A DNA stretch of 6,479 nucleotides. Origin: Acidobacteriota bacterium (GTDB lineage Bacteria; Acidobacteriota; Terriglobia; Terriglobales; Acidobacteriaceae). A program made the translations under genes and the position numbers. The stretch is from contig JAJXXG010000022.1 in assembly GCA_021781255.1 (NCBI GenBank), positions 1 to 6,479 of the forward strand. Reading direction: 5' to 3'. This document shows, piece after piece, positions 1 to 5,393 of the stretch; the stretch's first letter is position 1; the number at the start of each line of letters is the position of its first letter. Below the pieces are notes generated by a model. That model worked only from the letters and a program-made list of their open reading frames with translations, made no database searches and was not told where the DNA came from.

Positions 1-43
1 CCATCTCCAGCTCTTGCTGCTGCCCTTCCGCTTTCTTCAGCAT
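1..43 (-). CDS. Start of a minus-strand gene, possibly an IS transposase (partial)
   Basis: Read on the minus strand, an ATG at 43-41 opens a frame of 14 codons that runs off the left edge and reads MLKKAEGQQQELEM. This Gln/Glu-rich opening resembles, from memory, the first residues of some IS1182-like DDE transposases, where a short basic and Gln-rich start precedes a conserved segment containing LVP and DHLLR. None of that conserved segment is in the window, so the assignment is weak. There is no well-placed Shine-Dalgarno; a G-rich stretch lies about 19 nt upstream of the ATG. The opposite strand is also open here for about 20 codons up to a TAA at 58-60, so a plus-strand gene ending at that stop is an alternative. 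Confidence 0.3.
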   Translation of the reverse strand, partial: MLKKAEGQQQELEM

Positions 44-109
44 GTCTACAAAATAAATAAGGCCCCCCTGGAAAACGAGAGCCTATCTTGATACTTTGTC
101 AGCAGTCTG

Positions 110-133
110 GGGCGTCCGCCGTAGCGGACGCCC
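110..133 (-). terminator. Distal GC-rich hairpin after the receptor gene
   Basis: A perfect 10-bp inverted repeat, GGGCGTCCGC at 110-119 and GCGGACGCCC at 124-133, encloses four bases. Transcribed from the minus strand, the loop reads UACG closed by a C-G pair, a member of the very stable UNCG tetraloop class. On the plus strand the loop would be CGUA, which is not. This favours a role in the transcript of the upstream minus-strand receptor gene. No U-tract follows, so it is not a textbook intrinsic terminator. It could be a 3'-end stabiliser, a pause site or a dispersed palindromic repeat. Confidence 0.5.
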
Positions 134-140
134 TTGTTCA

Positions 141-161
141 TGGTCCGGCTTCGCCGGACCA
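141..161 (-). terminator. Proximal GC-rich hairpin just after the receptor stop codon
   Basis: A perfect 9-bp inverted repeat, TGGTCCGGC at 141-149 and GCCGGACCA at 153-161, is separated by three bases. It begins two bases beyond the receptor stop codon (complement of 164-166) and is followed after 7 bp by a second hairpin. Both stems share the core GTCCG/CGGAC. There is no U-tract on either side, so termination is inferred from position and stem strength rather than from a complete terminator signature. Confidence 0.5.
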
Positions 162-163
162 GG

Positions 164-3100
164 TTAGAAGATGAACTTGCCTGTAAACTCGACGATGCGG
201 ATCGTAGGGTCGCCGCCCAGGCCCGAACCGTAGATGGTGGTTGGCGGTCCTTCCGCGTATTGCGACACGCCGAACTGGGATTGGTCGATATCCGCGACGG
301 GCAGGCCGAAGCTCGGGTGGTTGAAGAGGTTGAACGCGGTGATGCCGGCCTGGAACTTGCCCTGGTCGCCCATGTGCGGCAGCTTGAAGGCTTTCTGGAG
401 CGTCATATCCGTGTCAAAGTAGTGCGGTCCCCAGAACTGGTTGCGCTCTGCCGCGCCGAACGGCGTGACCGTGGTGAAATCCGCCGATGTAAAGCATGGC
501 GACGAGAGTTCGGCATTGCTTGGAGTGCAATGGTGCGGTGTGCCGGGTACGGCAGCGATCGGGACAGCATTGTACCCGTTGCCGTAGTTTCCAACTGGAA
601 AGTCACTAATGTAAGCATAGGGAGTAAACGGACTGCCGCTGTTCGCAAAGATCGTTCCGCTCACGATCCAACCATCGGTCAGGACCCTCGGTCCGCCAAA
701 GTAGGGCATCGCGTAGACATAGTTGGCGGAGAAATTGTGGCGTATGTCGTAGTCCGAGTTGCCGTAATTCTGGCGCAGGTTAAAAGGATTGATCTGCCCG
801 GTAATGCTGCCTGCATTGAAGGGCAGAATGCCGCCGTTCGATATCTCATCCAGCGCGTGACTCCATGCATAGTTCAATTGCATGTTGAGTCCGTGGCCCT
901 GGATCAGGTAGCTGACGATGAGACCGTTATAGTTGGAGATGGCGTTGCTGCCAACTTCATCCACATTGGCAAAGCTGGGGGCAGGCGGCGCCGCCGGCAG
1001 GCCGTAAGCCGCCCCTTCGCTACCATACGCATTCGCGCCCTGGCTCTGTGACGGCTCGTGGTAGCCGCGATTCCCCACGTACCCAATCTGGATGCTCTGC
1101 GTTTGGGTGAAGGCCCGCTGGACCTGCAGATTCCACTCCAGGTAAGTGGGATAGTGCAGTTTCCCCTGTACCGTGGTGAAACTCGGCGCCCCGAAGTTGG
1201 AGTTGAAGGAAAACATCGAATCGTAGCTGCCGCCGTTCTTGAAGCAGTAATTCGGATCGTAGGTGCAATCCTGGAAGGTACTGTTTGCGCCGGCCATCAG
1301 CGTCTGCGCACTGCTGGGATCGGATGGGGTCAGCGCCATGCCCGCATTGAAGACTACGAATGCCAGATTCAGTGGCGGATTGTTGAGCATGTAGTCGGCG
1401 ATGTTGCCAGGGAAGACGTCAGTAAAGTAGCCGACGCCGCCGCGGAGGACGGTCTTTGCGTCGGGAGAGTACGTGAAGCCGACACGCGGCTCGATCATGT
1501 ACGGCTGGTAGCTTGTGAATGTATTGAACTGGTTATATTTGAGCTGCGTGTTATAGGCCGCGGAGGACGAGTTGAGGGGCGCGCCGGCCGCCAACGTCGC
1601 GAAGTCGCCGCCAAAGTTCGCAAGGCAATTGATCCGGCAGACAACATTGGAATTTCTCTCCACGCGCACGCCGGCCGTTACATTCAACTTCGTCGTCGCT
1701 TTCCAGTTATCCTGGAAGTAGAAGCCGAGCGTGTAGAGCGAGAGAGGCACTTCCGCCTTGGTAGGGAAGTTTTGAACGCCAACGTCCGATGTGCCGCCGG
1801 CGAATGCCCCGTAATCAACGTAAACGAGCGGGGTGGTCAAAACGCCCAGATCGGCGTCGGAGAGATCGTCTTTCTTTAGGCCAAAGCCGGCTTTCAACGT
1901 GTGTCTGCCCATCGTATAACTGAAGTCGTCGCTGAGCTGCCACTGCGTTACGTTACGCCCTTCCGGCCAGTAATAACCGAGGTTGTTCAGGCTGTTGGCG
2001 AAGCCGTCGGCCCAGTACATCATGAACGGGAAGGTGGCCAACTCGAGAGACGGATTGTTGTTAACAAAGATGGCGCTATAGTAAGAGCCGGTCATGAGGA
2101 ACTGGTTGACCGCCCTGTTGCCGAAGGTGTGCGTCTCGTTGAATTGGCCTTCCCAGTCCGGCTGGACGCTCTCCGCGTCAAAGGCGGAGTTGATGGGATC
2201 GGTGTAGGAGGGCTGAGTTCCTTTGTCGTACTTCCAGTGCCCAAATATCTTGTCACTGGGGGTAAGGATCGCGTCTACGCGCGCGGTGTACATCTTCTCG
2301 GTCAACCTGAAGCTTGCGGGGGCTGAGAGAGCCAATTGGTCCGCGCCGAAGCTAGGGTTAGACGTAGCCGTTGCATCCGCGTAGTTGGGCGTGCCGTTGT
2401 AGAGAGCGAAAATTTTGTTGTAGAAAGCGCACTCGCTGCTGTAGCCCGCAATGTACAGGCTGCTGGTCCCGTTATCGCATGATTTATCGGCGCCCACCAC
2501 GCTGCTCTCATAGGCCGCGCTGGGCAGATAAACGATACTCTCGCTCGAAGTGACAAAATCGATCCCTTCGGTGTTGAAGAAGAAGAAGACTTTGTCTTTC
2601 TTGATCGGCCCTCCGACCGCGGCGGCCCACTGGTTGAAGTTGGAAAACGGCCGCGCCACCGGAGTCGCGTTGTATTCGGGGTTCTTGTTATACCAGTTAT
2701 TGGCGTTCATCGAACGGCCATTCCAGCTCCAATTTGCGTTGCCGTGGAACTTGTTGGTGCCCGAGCGGCTGATGGCGTTGATCTGCGCCCCGCCCAGGGT
2801 GCCGTACTCTACCTCGTATGCATTGGTCACTACGTCGGTTTCCTGAATGTCGTTCATCCCCAGCAGCAGGTTCGACGGGCCGGAGTTGTTCAAATTCAGG
2901 AAGGGGTCATCAACGAGCATTCCGTTAATAGTGAAGTTGTTCGATACTGCAGGCAGACCGAAGGCGGAGAAGTTGCCGTAGCCGAGGGCGCCGGTGGCCG
3001 AGTCGGCGCCGGTATTCATGACGATTCCGGGCTTGGCCTGGGCAACGTAGGTGATATCGCTGCCGGGATTGGGAATGTTCTGCATCTGCTCGAAGCTGAC

Positions 3101-3550
3101 CGCCGTGCTCAATTGCGCGGTATCGGTCTGCAGGAGCTGCTCGGTCGAGTTGACCTCAATTACTTCGGTTGCGCCTCCAATGGCCAGCCTCAAATCCTGC
3201 GCCGTGATCTGGCCGACAGCCACCCTCACCACCGTGGTTTCCACCCTAAATCCCTTCGCTGAAGCGGCCAGCGCATAAGTGCCGGGCGTGAGCAGGGAAA
3301 ACCGGTAGGCTCCGGCTGCAGACGTCGTCGCGGTCGCAACTGCGCCGGTTTCCTGGCTCGTCGCCTTGACGGTCGCGCCGACAATGGCTGCTCCGCTGGG
3401 ATCAGTAACCGTGCCAGCAATATCGCCCGAGATAATTGTCTGTGCGTGGGCAGCGGGCGCACTCGTGAACAGGAAATATCCCGCGCTAACCAAGAAAGAC
3501 AGCGCAACAACCGCTGCCCAGGCCGCTTTCTGCAACCGGAAAAATTGCAT
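164..3550 (-). CDS. TonB-dependent receptor / Oar-like outer-membrane protein with carboxypeptidase-regulatory-like domain
   Basis: The product (1128 aa) is predicted to be an outer-membrane beta-barrel that imports a bulky substrate using TonB energy; the substrate cannot be told from sequence. A signal peptide comes first: basic start MQFFRLQK, a hydrophobic stretch at residues 9-28, and likely cleavage after AHA at 34-36. A beta-sandwich carboxypeptidase-regulatory-like domain follows at about 42-125 (GTVTDPSGAAIVGATV, later GAYRFSLLTPGTY). A plug domain lies at about 128-262 (NNFTINGMLVDD, EVEYGTLGGAQINAISRSGTN), then a barrel to the C-terminus. The last residues, GKFIF, end in Phe as expected for BAM-dependent insertion. 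Eight cysteines occur as four close pairs in the barrel. The ATG at 3550 was chosen because GGAGG lies 6 nt upstream; the frame extends 7 codons further to a TTG at 3571, but that extension would include the Shine-Dalgarno. The gene is monocistronic as far as visible and divergent from rlmH. Domain class is certain; the ligand is unknown. Confidence 0.93.
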   Translation of the reverse strand: MQFFRLQKAAWAAVVALSFLVSAGYFLFTSAPAAHAQTIISGDIAGTVTDPSGAAIVGATVKATSQETGAVATATTSAAGAYRFSLLTPGTYALAASAKGFRVETTVVRVAVGQITAQDLRLAIGGATEVIEVNSTEQLLQTDTAQLSTAVSFEQMQNIPNPGSDITYVAQAKPGIVMNTGADSATGALGYGNFSAFGLPAVSNNFTINGMLVDDPFLNLNNSGPSNLLLGMNDIQETDVVTNAYEVEYGTLGGAQINAISRSGTNKFHGNANWSWNGRSMNANNWYNKNPEYNATPVARPFSNFNQWAAAVGGPIKKDKVFFFFNTEGIDFVTSSESIVYLPSAAYESSVVGADKSCDNGTSSLYIAGYSSECAFYNKIFALYNGTPNYADATATSNPSFGADQLALSAPASFRLTEKMYTARVDAILTPSDKIFGHWKYDKGTQPSYTDPINSAFDAESVQPDWEGQFNETHTFGNRAVNQFLMTGSYYSAIFVNNNPSLELATFPFMMYWADGFANSLNNLGYYWPEGRNVTQWQLSDDFSYTMGRHTLKAGFGLKKDDLSDADLGVLTTPLVYVDYGAFAGGTSDVGVQNFPTKAEVPLSLYTLGFYFQDNWKATTKLNVTAGVRVERNSNVVCRINCLANFGGDFATLAAGAPLNSSSAAYNTQLKYNQFNTFTSYQPYMIEPRVGFTYSPDAKTVLRGGVGYFTDVFPGNIADYMLNNPPLNLAFVVFNAGMALTPSDPSSAQTLMAGANSTFQDCTYDPNYCFKNGGSYDSMFSFNSNFGAPSFTTVQGKLHYPTYLEWNLQVQRAFTQTQSIQIGYVGNRGYHEPSQSQGANAYGSEGAAYGLPAAPPAPSFANVDEVGSNAISNYNGLIVSYLIQGHGLNMQLNYAWSHALDEISNGGILPFNAGSITGQINPFNLRQNYGNSDYDIRHNFSANYVYAMPYFGGPRVLTDGWIVSGTIFANSGSPFTPYAYISDFPVGNYGNGYNAVPIAAVPGTPHHCTPSNAELSSPCFTSADFTTVTPFGAAERNQFWGPHYFDTDMTLQKAFKLPHMGDQGKFQAGITAFNLFNHPSFGLPVADIDQSQFGVSQYAEGPPTTIYGSGLGGDPTIRIVEFTGKFIF

Positions 3551-3556
3551 CGTGTT

Positions 3557-3561
3557 CCTCC
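3557..3561 (-). promoter_or_regulatory. Shine-Dalgarno that fixes the receptor start
   Basis: The minus strand reads GGAGG here, six bases before the ATG at 3550-3548. It decides between that ATG and the upstream in-frame TTG at 3571, because it falls inside the extra seven codons. It is one of only two good Shine-Dalgarno sequences found ahead of the genes in this window. Confidence 0.8.
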
Positions 3562-3585
3562 AATGTGGCAAAGGATTTCTAGGGG

Positions 3586-3605
3586 GATGAATGCACGATG
3601 AATGC
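3586..3605. repeat. 9-bp perfect direct repeat, 11-bp period
   Basis: GATGAATGC occurs at 3586-3594 and again at 3597-3605, separated by AC. The 11-bp period puts both copies on the same face of the DNA helix. It lies 36 bp upstream of the receptor ATG, between the start codon and the AT-rich block where the promoter is expected. Response regulators of the OmpR/PhoB type bind direct repeats with this period, so it may be an operator, but no known consensus is matched. Confidence 0.45.
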
Positions 3606-3635
3606 CATTCTCAATAGGCGGCCTGGATATGGATT

Positions 3636-3666
3636 TATATACAGAAAATAAAAGACTTATCTTCAA
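3636..3666 (-). promoter_or_regulatory. Possible promoter of the receptor gene
   Basis: On the minus strand, TTGAAG (complement of 3661-3666) is followed after 19 bp by TATATA (complement of 3636-3641), with an overlapping TATAAA two bases further on. A start of transcription near 3629 would give a leader of about 80 nt that includes the 9-bp direct repeat. The spacing is longer than the ideal 17 bp and the region is AT-rich, so chance matches are likely. The intergenic span 3551-3826 contains no gene. Confidence 0.3.
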
Positions 3667-3704
3667 GTCGTTTTTTCGGCTCTCCTGCGCTGAAAAACTC
3701 AAAA

Positions 3705-3718
3705 TATGAAATTTCATA
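3705..3718. promoter_or_regulatory. 14-bp perfect palindrome, candidate operator
   Basis: TATGAAATTTCATA is a perfect 14-bp palindrome centred between 3711 and 3712. It lies in the divergent region, about 155 bp upstream of the receptor start codon and about 110 bp upstream of the rlmH start codon. Its symmetry without a loop fits a binding site for a dimeric regulator better than an RNA hairpin. A second dyad follows 6 bp away. No specific regulator can be named. Confidence 0.4.
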
Positions 3719-3724
3719 CAACGT

Positions 3725-3740
3725 TTGGAAGATATTCCAA
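3725..3740. promoter_or_regulatory. Inverted repeat TTGGAA-N4-TTCCAA, candidate operator
   Basis: TTGGAA at 3725-3730 and its exact complement TTCCAA at 3735-3740 are separated by GATA. The two half-sites are centred 10 bp apart, about one helical turn, as for a dimeric helix-turn-helix regulator. Its centre lies 21 bp from the centre of the adjacent 14-bp palindrome, that is two helical turns, so the two sites would face the same side of the DNA. Confidence 0.4.
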
Positions 3741-3826
3741 TAAATGGGCACAACCACCAGATTTTGGGAGATTTGGCTGATTAACCGGACTCGCTCTGGC
3801 TTGGGTTTTGGGGTATTCTCCACCTC

Positions 3827-4285
3827 ATGCGGATAACGCTGGTCCATATCGGTGCCCGGCCTGGCGCAAAAGACGAAATTAACGGGCTTGTTTCAGGCTA
3901 TCTTAAACACTGCTATGGATTTGCGCCGTGTTCTGCGGAGGCTTTCCGAAGCGAAAAAGCGCTGCTTGACTGGCTCGGCCGCCAGCGGGGCAGGACGCAA
4001 GCAGTGGTCCTGATGCTGGACGCGCGCGGACGGCAGATGACTTCAGAGGCTTTGGCTGCCTGGCTGGGAAAGCGCCGCGACGAGGGCGCGCAGCACGTCG
4101 TCTTTGCCGTGGGGCCGGCGGATGGATGGTCAGAGGAGGCGCGCGCAGAGGGGGCACGCCGCGGCGGCCTGCTCTCGCTGGGGCCCATGACGCTGGCGCA
4201 CCAACTGGCTCGCCTGGTGATGGCCGAGCAGATCTACCGGGCATGTACAATTCTCACGGGCCATCCGTACCACAGCGGCCACTAG
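3827..4285 (+). CDS. rlmH: 23S rRNA (pseudouridine1915-N3)-methyltransferase RlmH
   Basis: RlmH transfers a methyl group from S-adenosylmethionine to pseudouridine 1915 in helix 69 of 23S rRNA, acting in the cytoplasm on assembled ribosomes as a SPOUT-fold dimer. The 152-aa length matches the family, which is usually about 155 aa. Visible signatures are the N-terminal strand MRITLVHIGA, the LDARGRQMTSE block at 64-74, the glycine-rich cofactor loop FAVGPADG at 93-100, and the C-terminal knot region from MTLAHQLARL (121-130) through EQIYRACTI to the near-terminal HPYH at 146-149. There is no Shine-Dalgarno before the ATG. A TATTCT hexamer ends 7 nt upstream, which could mean a leaderless or nearly leaderless transcript. 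It stands alone here, without the nadD and rsfS genes often found beside it. Two extra residues follow the usual HPYH end. Assignment is firm. Confidence 0.95.
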   Translation: MRITLVHIGARPGAKDEINGLVSGYLKHCYGFAPCSAEAFRSEKALLDWLGRQRGRTQAVVLMLDARGRQMTSEALAAWLGKRRDEGAQHVVFAVGPADGWSEEARAEGARRGGLLSLGPMTLAHQLARLVMAEQIYRACTILTGHPYHSGH

Positions 4286-4353
4286 CAGTTCACCGTTCTT
4301 AGTTCTCAGTTCATTGTCATTAATATTGCTGCGACTTCTAAGTCAGACTGCTA
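4283..4353. repeat. Long-range inverted repeat at the rlmH 3' end
   Basis: TAGCAGT at 4283-4289, beginning with the rlmH stop codon, is the exact complement of ACTGCTA at 4347-4353. The 57 bases between them include the upstream heptamer array and a small GACT-TCTA-AGTC hairpin at 4333-4344. Together they could form one stem-loop after rlmH. It has no U-tract and only a 7-bp closing stem, so neither a terminator nor a structured RNA can be claimed. Confidence 0.25.
4287..4314. repeat. Upstream heptamer array (4 copies)
   Basis: Four consecutive 7-bp units, AGTTCAC, CGTTCTT, AGTTCTC and AGTTCAT, follow directly after the rlmH stop codon with no gaps. All share GTTC at positions 2-5. The array is mirrored by a second array in the opposite orientation next to the cobO start, so the pair looks like a degenerate intergenic repeat family or element remnant rather than coding sequence. 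Confidence 0.55.
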
Positions 4354-4380
4354 AAACCGCCGGCTGCACACTATGGGACC

Positions 4381-4401
4381 GTAAACTGTGAACTATGAAC
4401 T
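4381..4401. repeat. Inverted heptamer array (3 copies) overlapping the cobO start
   Basis: Three consecutive 7-bp units, GTAAACT, GTGAACT and ATGAACT, have reverse complements AGTTTAC, AGTTCAC and AGTTCAT. Two of these are identical to units of the array at 4287-4314. The last unit contains the cobO start codon and second codon. The unit at 4308-4314 can pair exactly with the start-codon unit, and the unit at 4287-4293 exactly with the middle one, so alternative hairpins hiding or exposing the start are possible if the region is transcribed. Confidence 0.55.
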
Positions 4402-4940
4402 CTACACTGCCTTCACGTAAAGGCCTCATCGTCATCAATACCGGACCCGGCAAGGGCAAGACCACGGCGGCCCTGGGGACGGCTTTGCGCGCCGTAGGGT
4501 GCGGCATGAAGGTGCTCATGCTGCAGTTCCTCAAGGGCTCGTGGCACTACGGCGAATTGGATGCCGTGGAGGCCCTCGGCGAGAACTTCGTGCTGAAGCA
4601 GATGGGGCGCGGGTTTGTGAAGGTTGGCGGCGCAGAGACCGATCCCGAGGATGTTCGCCTGGTTGAGCAGGCGTGGGCCGAGGCGCGCGAGGCCATCTAC
4701 TCCGGCGAGTGGGACCTGGTAGTGCTGGATGAGATCAACTACGCCATCAGCTACAAGATGCTGGACCCCGCGGTCGTGGCCGAAGCACTCAAGGGAAAGC
4801 CGGAGATGGTGCATGTGATCCTGACCGGTCGCAACGCGCACCCGCTGCTGGTGGAGCTGGCAGATACGGTGACCGAGATGCGCGAGGTAAAGCACGCCTA
4901 CCAGAAGGGAATCCTGGCGCAACGCGGAATCGAGTATTAA
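4395..4940 (+). CDS. cobO: Cob(I)yrinic acid a,c-diamide / corrinoid adenosyltransferase (CobO/BtuR/CobA type)
   Basis: This 181-aa enzyme attaches the 5'-deoxyadenosyl group of ATP to the cobalt of a reduced corrinoid, giving the adenosylcobalamin branch of B12 synthesis or salvage in the cytoplasm. The P-loop GPGKGKTT lies at residues 17-24, very near the N-terminus as usual in this family. A Walker-B-like strand LVVLDEINYA is at about 108-117, VILTGRNAHPLL at 141-152, and the C-terminal block KHAYQKGILAQRGIEY at 166-181 is typical. The length is slightly short of the roughly 195 aa of the E. coli and Salmonella proteins, which carry a longer N-terminal arm. No Shine-Dalgarno precedes the ATG; TAAACT ends 7 nt upstream. 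No cobalamin riboswitch or other cob gene is visible, so salvage versus de novo use cannot be decided. It leads a closely spaced plus-strand run with the cupin and accD. Confidence 0.93.
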   Translation: MNSTLPSRKGLIVINTGPGKGKTTAALGTALRAVGCGMKVLMLQFLKGSWHYGELDAVEALGENFVLKQMGRGFVKVGGAETDPEDVRLVEQAWAEAREAIYSGEWDLVVLDEINYAISYKMLDPAVVAEALKGKPEMVHVILTGRNAHPLLVELADTVTEMREVKHAYQKGILAQRGIEY

Positions 4941-4959
4941 CCGGCAAATCGAACAGGAT

Positions 4960-4964
4960 GGAGG
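4960..4964 (+). promoter_or_regulatory. Shine-Dalgarno favouring the GTG start of the cupin gene
   Basis: GGAGG is placed five bases before the GTG at 4970. It begins at the last base of the alternative ATG start at 4958, so both starts cannot be served by it. This is the reason for choosing the shorter cupin protein. Confidence 0.6.
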
Positions 4965-4969
4965 CGACC

Positions 4970-5353
4970 GTGGCGAAGAGCACGCATCATCGTTGGGCCG
5001 ATATTGAACCCGTAGCAATGAACGCGCTTGCGACGCGGCAATATGTGGTGGGAACGAGCACCATGCTGGCCCGCATCGTGCTGAAGAAGGGCGCGCTTTT
5101 GCCCATGCACCACCACATGCACGAGCAGATGAGCCACGTTGTTGAGGGCGCGCTGCAATTTCGCATCGACGGAAAAGAAGTTGCCGTGCGCGGGGGTGAG
5201 ATTCTCTGCATTCCTCCGCACCGGCCGCACGAAGTGGTTGCTCTCGAAGACTCCGTGACGCTGGACATCTTTAATCCGCCGCGGCAGGACTGGATCGACG
5301 GCAACGACGCGTACTTGCGTAGCGCAACGGTCTCGCCGCCCGCGAAAAACTAA
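4970..5353 (+). CDS. Small single-domain cupin protein
   Basis: A 127-aa protein made almost wholly of one cupin beta-barrel. Counted from the chosen start, cupin motif 1 is at about 41-60 (GALLPMHHHMHEQ, ending VVEG) with likely metal ligands H47, H49 and Q53 or E52. Motif 2 is at about 76-90 (GGEILCIPPHRPHEV) with ligand H87. The HxHxHEQ spacing resembles KdgF-like and other small mononuclear cupins, but the substrate cannot be inferred; roles in this class range from sugar isomerisation to dioxygenation to ligand sensing. The start is ambiguous. An ATG at 4958 would add METV-like residues (MEAT) but has no Shine-Dalgarno, whereas GGAGG at 4960-4964 lies 5 nt before the GTG at 4970, so the GTG is preferred. 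The gene starts 29 bp after cobO and ends 40 bp before accD, suggesting co-transcription. Confidence 0.85.
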   Translation: MAKSTHHRWADIEPVAMNALATRQYVVGTSTMLARIVLKKGALLPMHHHMHEQMSHVVEGALQFRIDGKEVAVRGGEILCIPPHRPHEVVALEDSVTLDIFNPPRQDWIDGNDAYLRSATVSPPAKN

Positions 5354-5393
5354 CCGGTGGCTTGCGGCTTATGCGTTTACAATTGGGTTCGGT

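Noticed and set aside
134..3262. Long plus-strand open frames antisense to the receptor gene (134-1051, 1058-1879, 1901-2326, 2744-3262)
   Set aside because: They lie wholly or almost wholly opposite a confidently identified receptor gene, their translations show no recognisable domain and look like low-complexity Arg/Val/Glu-rich shadow sequence, and none has a convincing ribosome binding site. They are explained by the codon bias of the real gene.
3551..3571. Seven-codon N-terminal extension of the receptor from a TTG
   Set aside because: The extension contains the strong Shine-Dalgarno belonging to the ATG at 3550, and it would place a non-typical segment before the signal peptide.
3654..3676. 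Intrinsic terminator-like element: GACTT/AAGTC hairpin followed by six Ts on the plus strand
   Set aside because: The stem is only 5 bp and AT-rich, and there is no plus-strand gene to its left for it to terminate. It overlaps the putative receptor promoter and is most simply AT-rich spacer.
3226..3753. Minus-strand 175-codon frame overlapping the receptor N-terminus
   Set aside because: It is in a different frame from the receptor, begins in AT-rich intergenic sequence and then reads through the signal peptide region as Arg/Pro-rich sequence with no domain.
4286..4394. Cobalamin riboswitch ahead of cobO
   Set aside because: The gap is only 109 bp, shorter than a full cobalamin riboswitch, and I see no B12-box-like conserved segment.
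4413..5018. Minus-strand 201-codon frame opposite cobO
   Set aside because: The opposite strand encodes a clear CobO with its P-loop and conserved C-terminus; the antisense translation has no family features.
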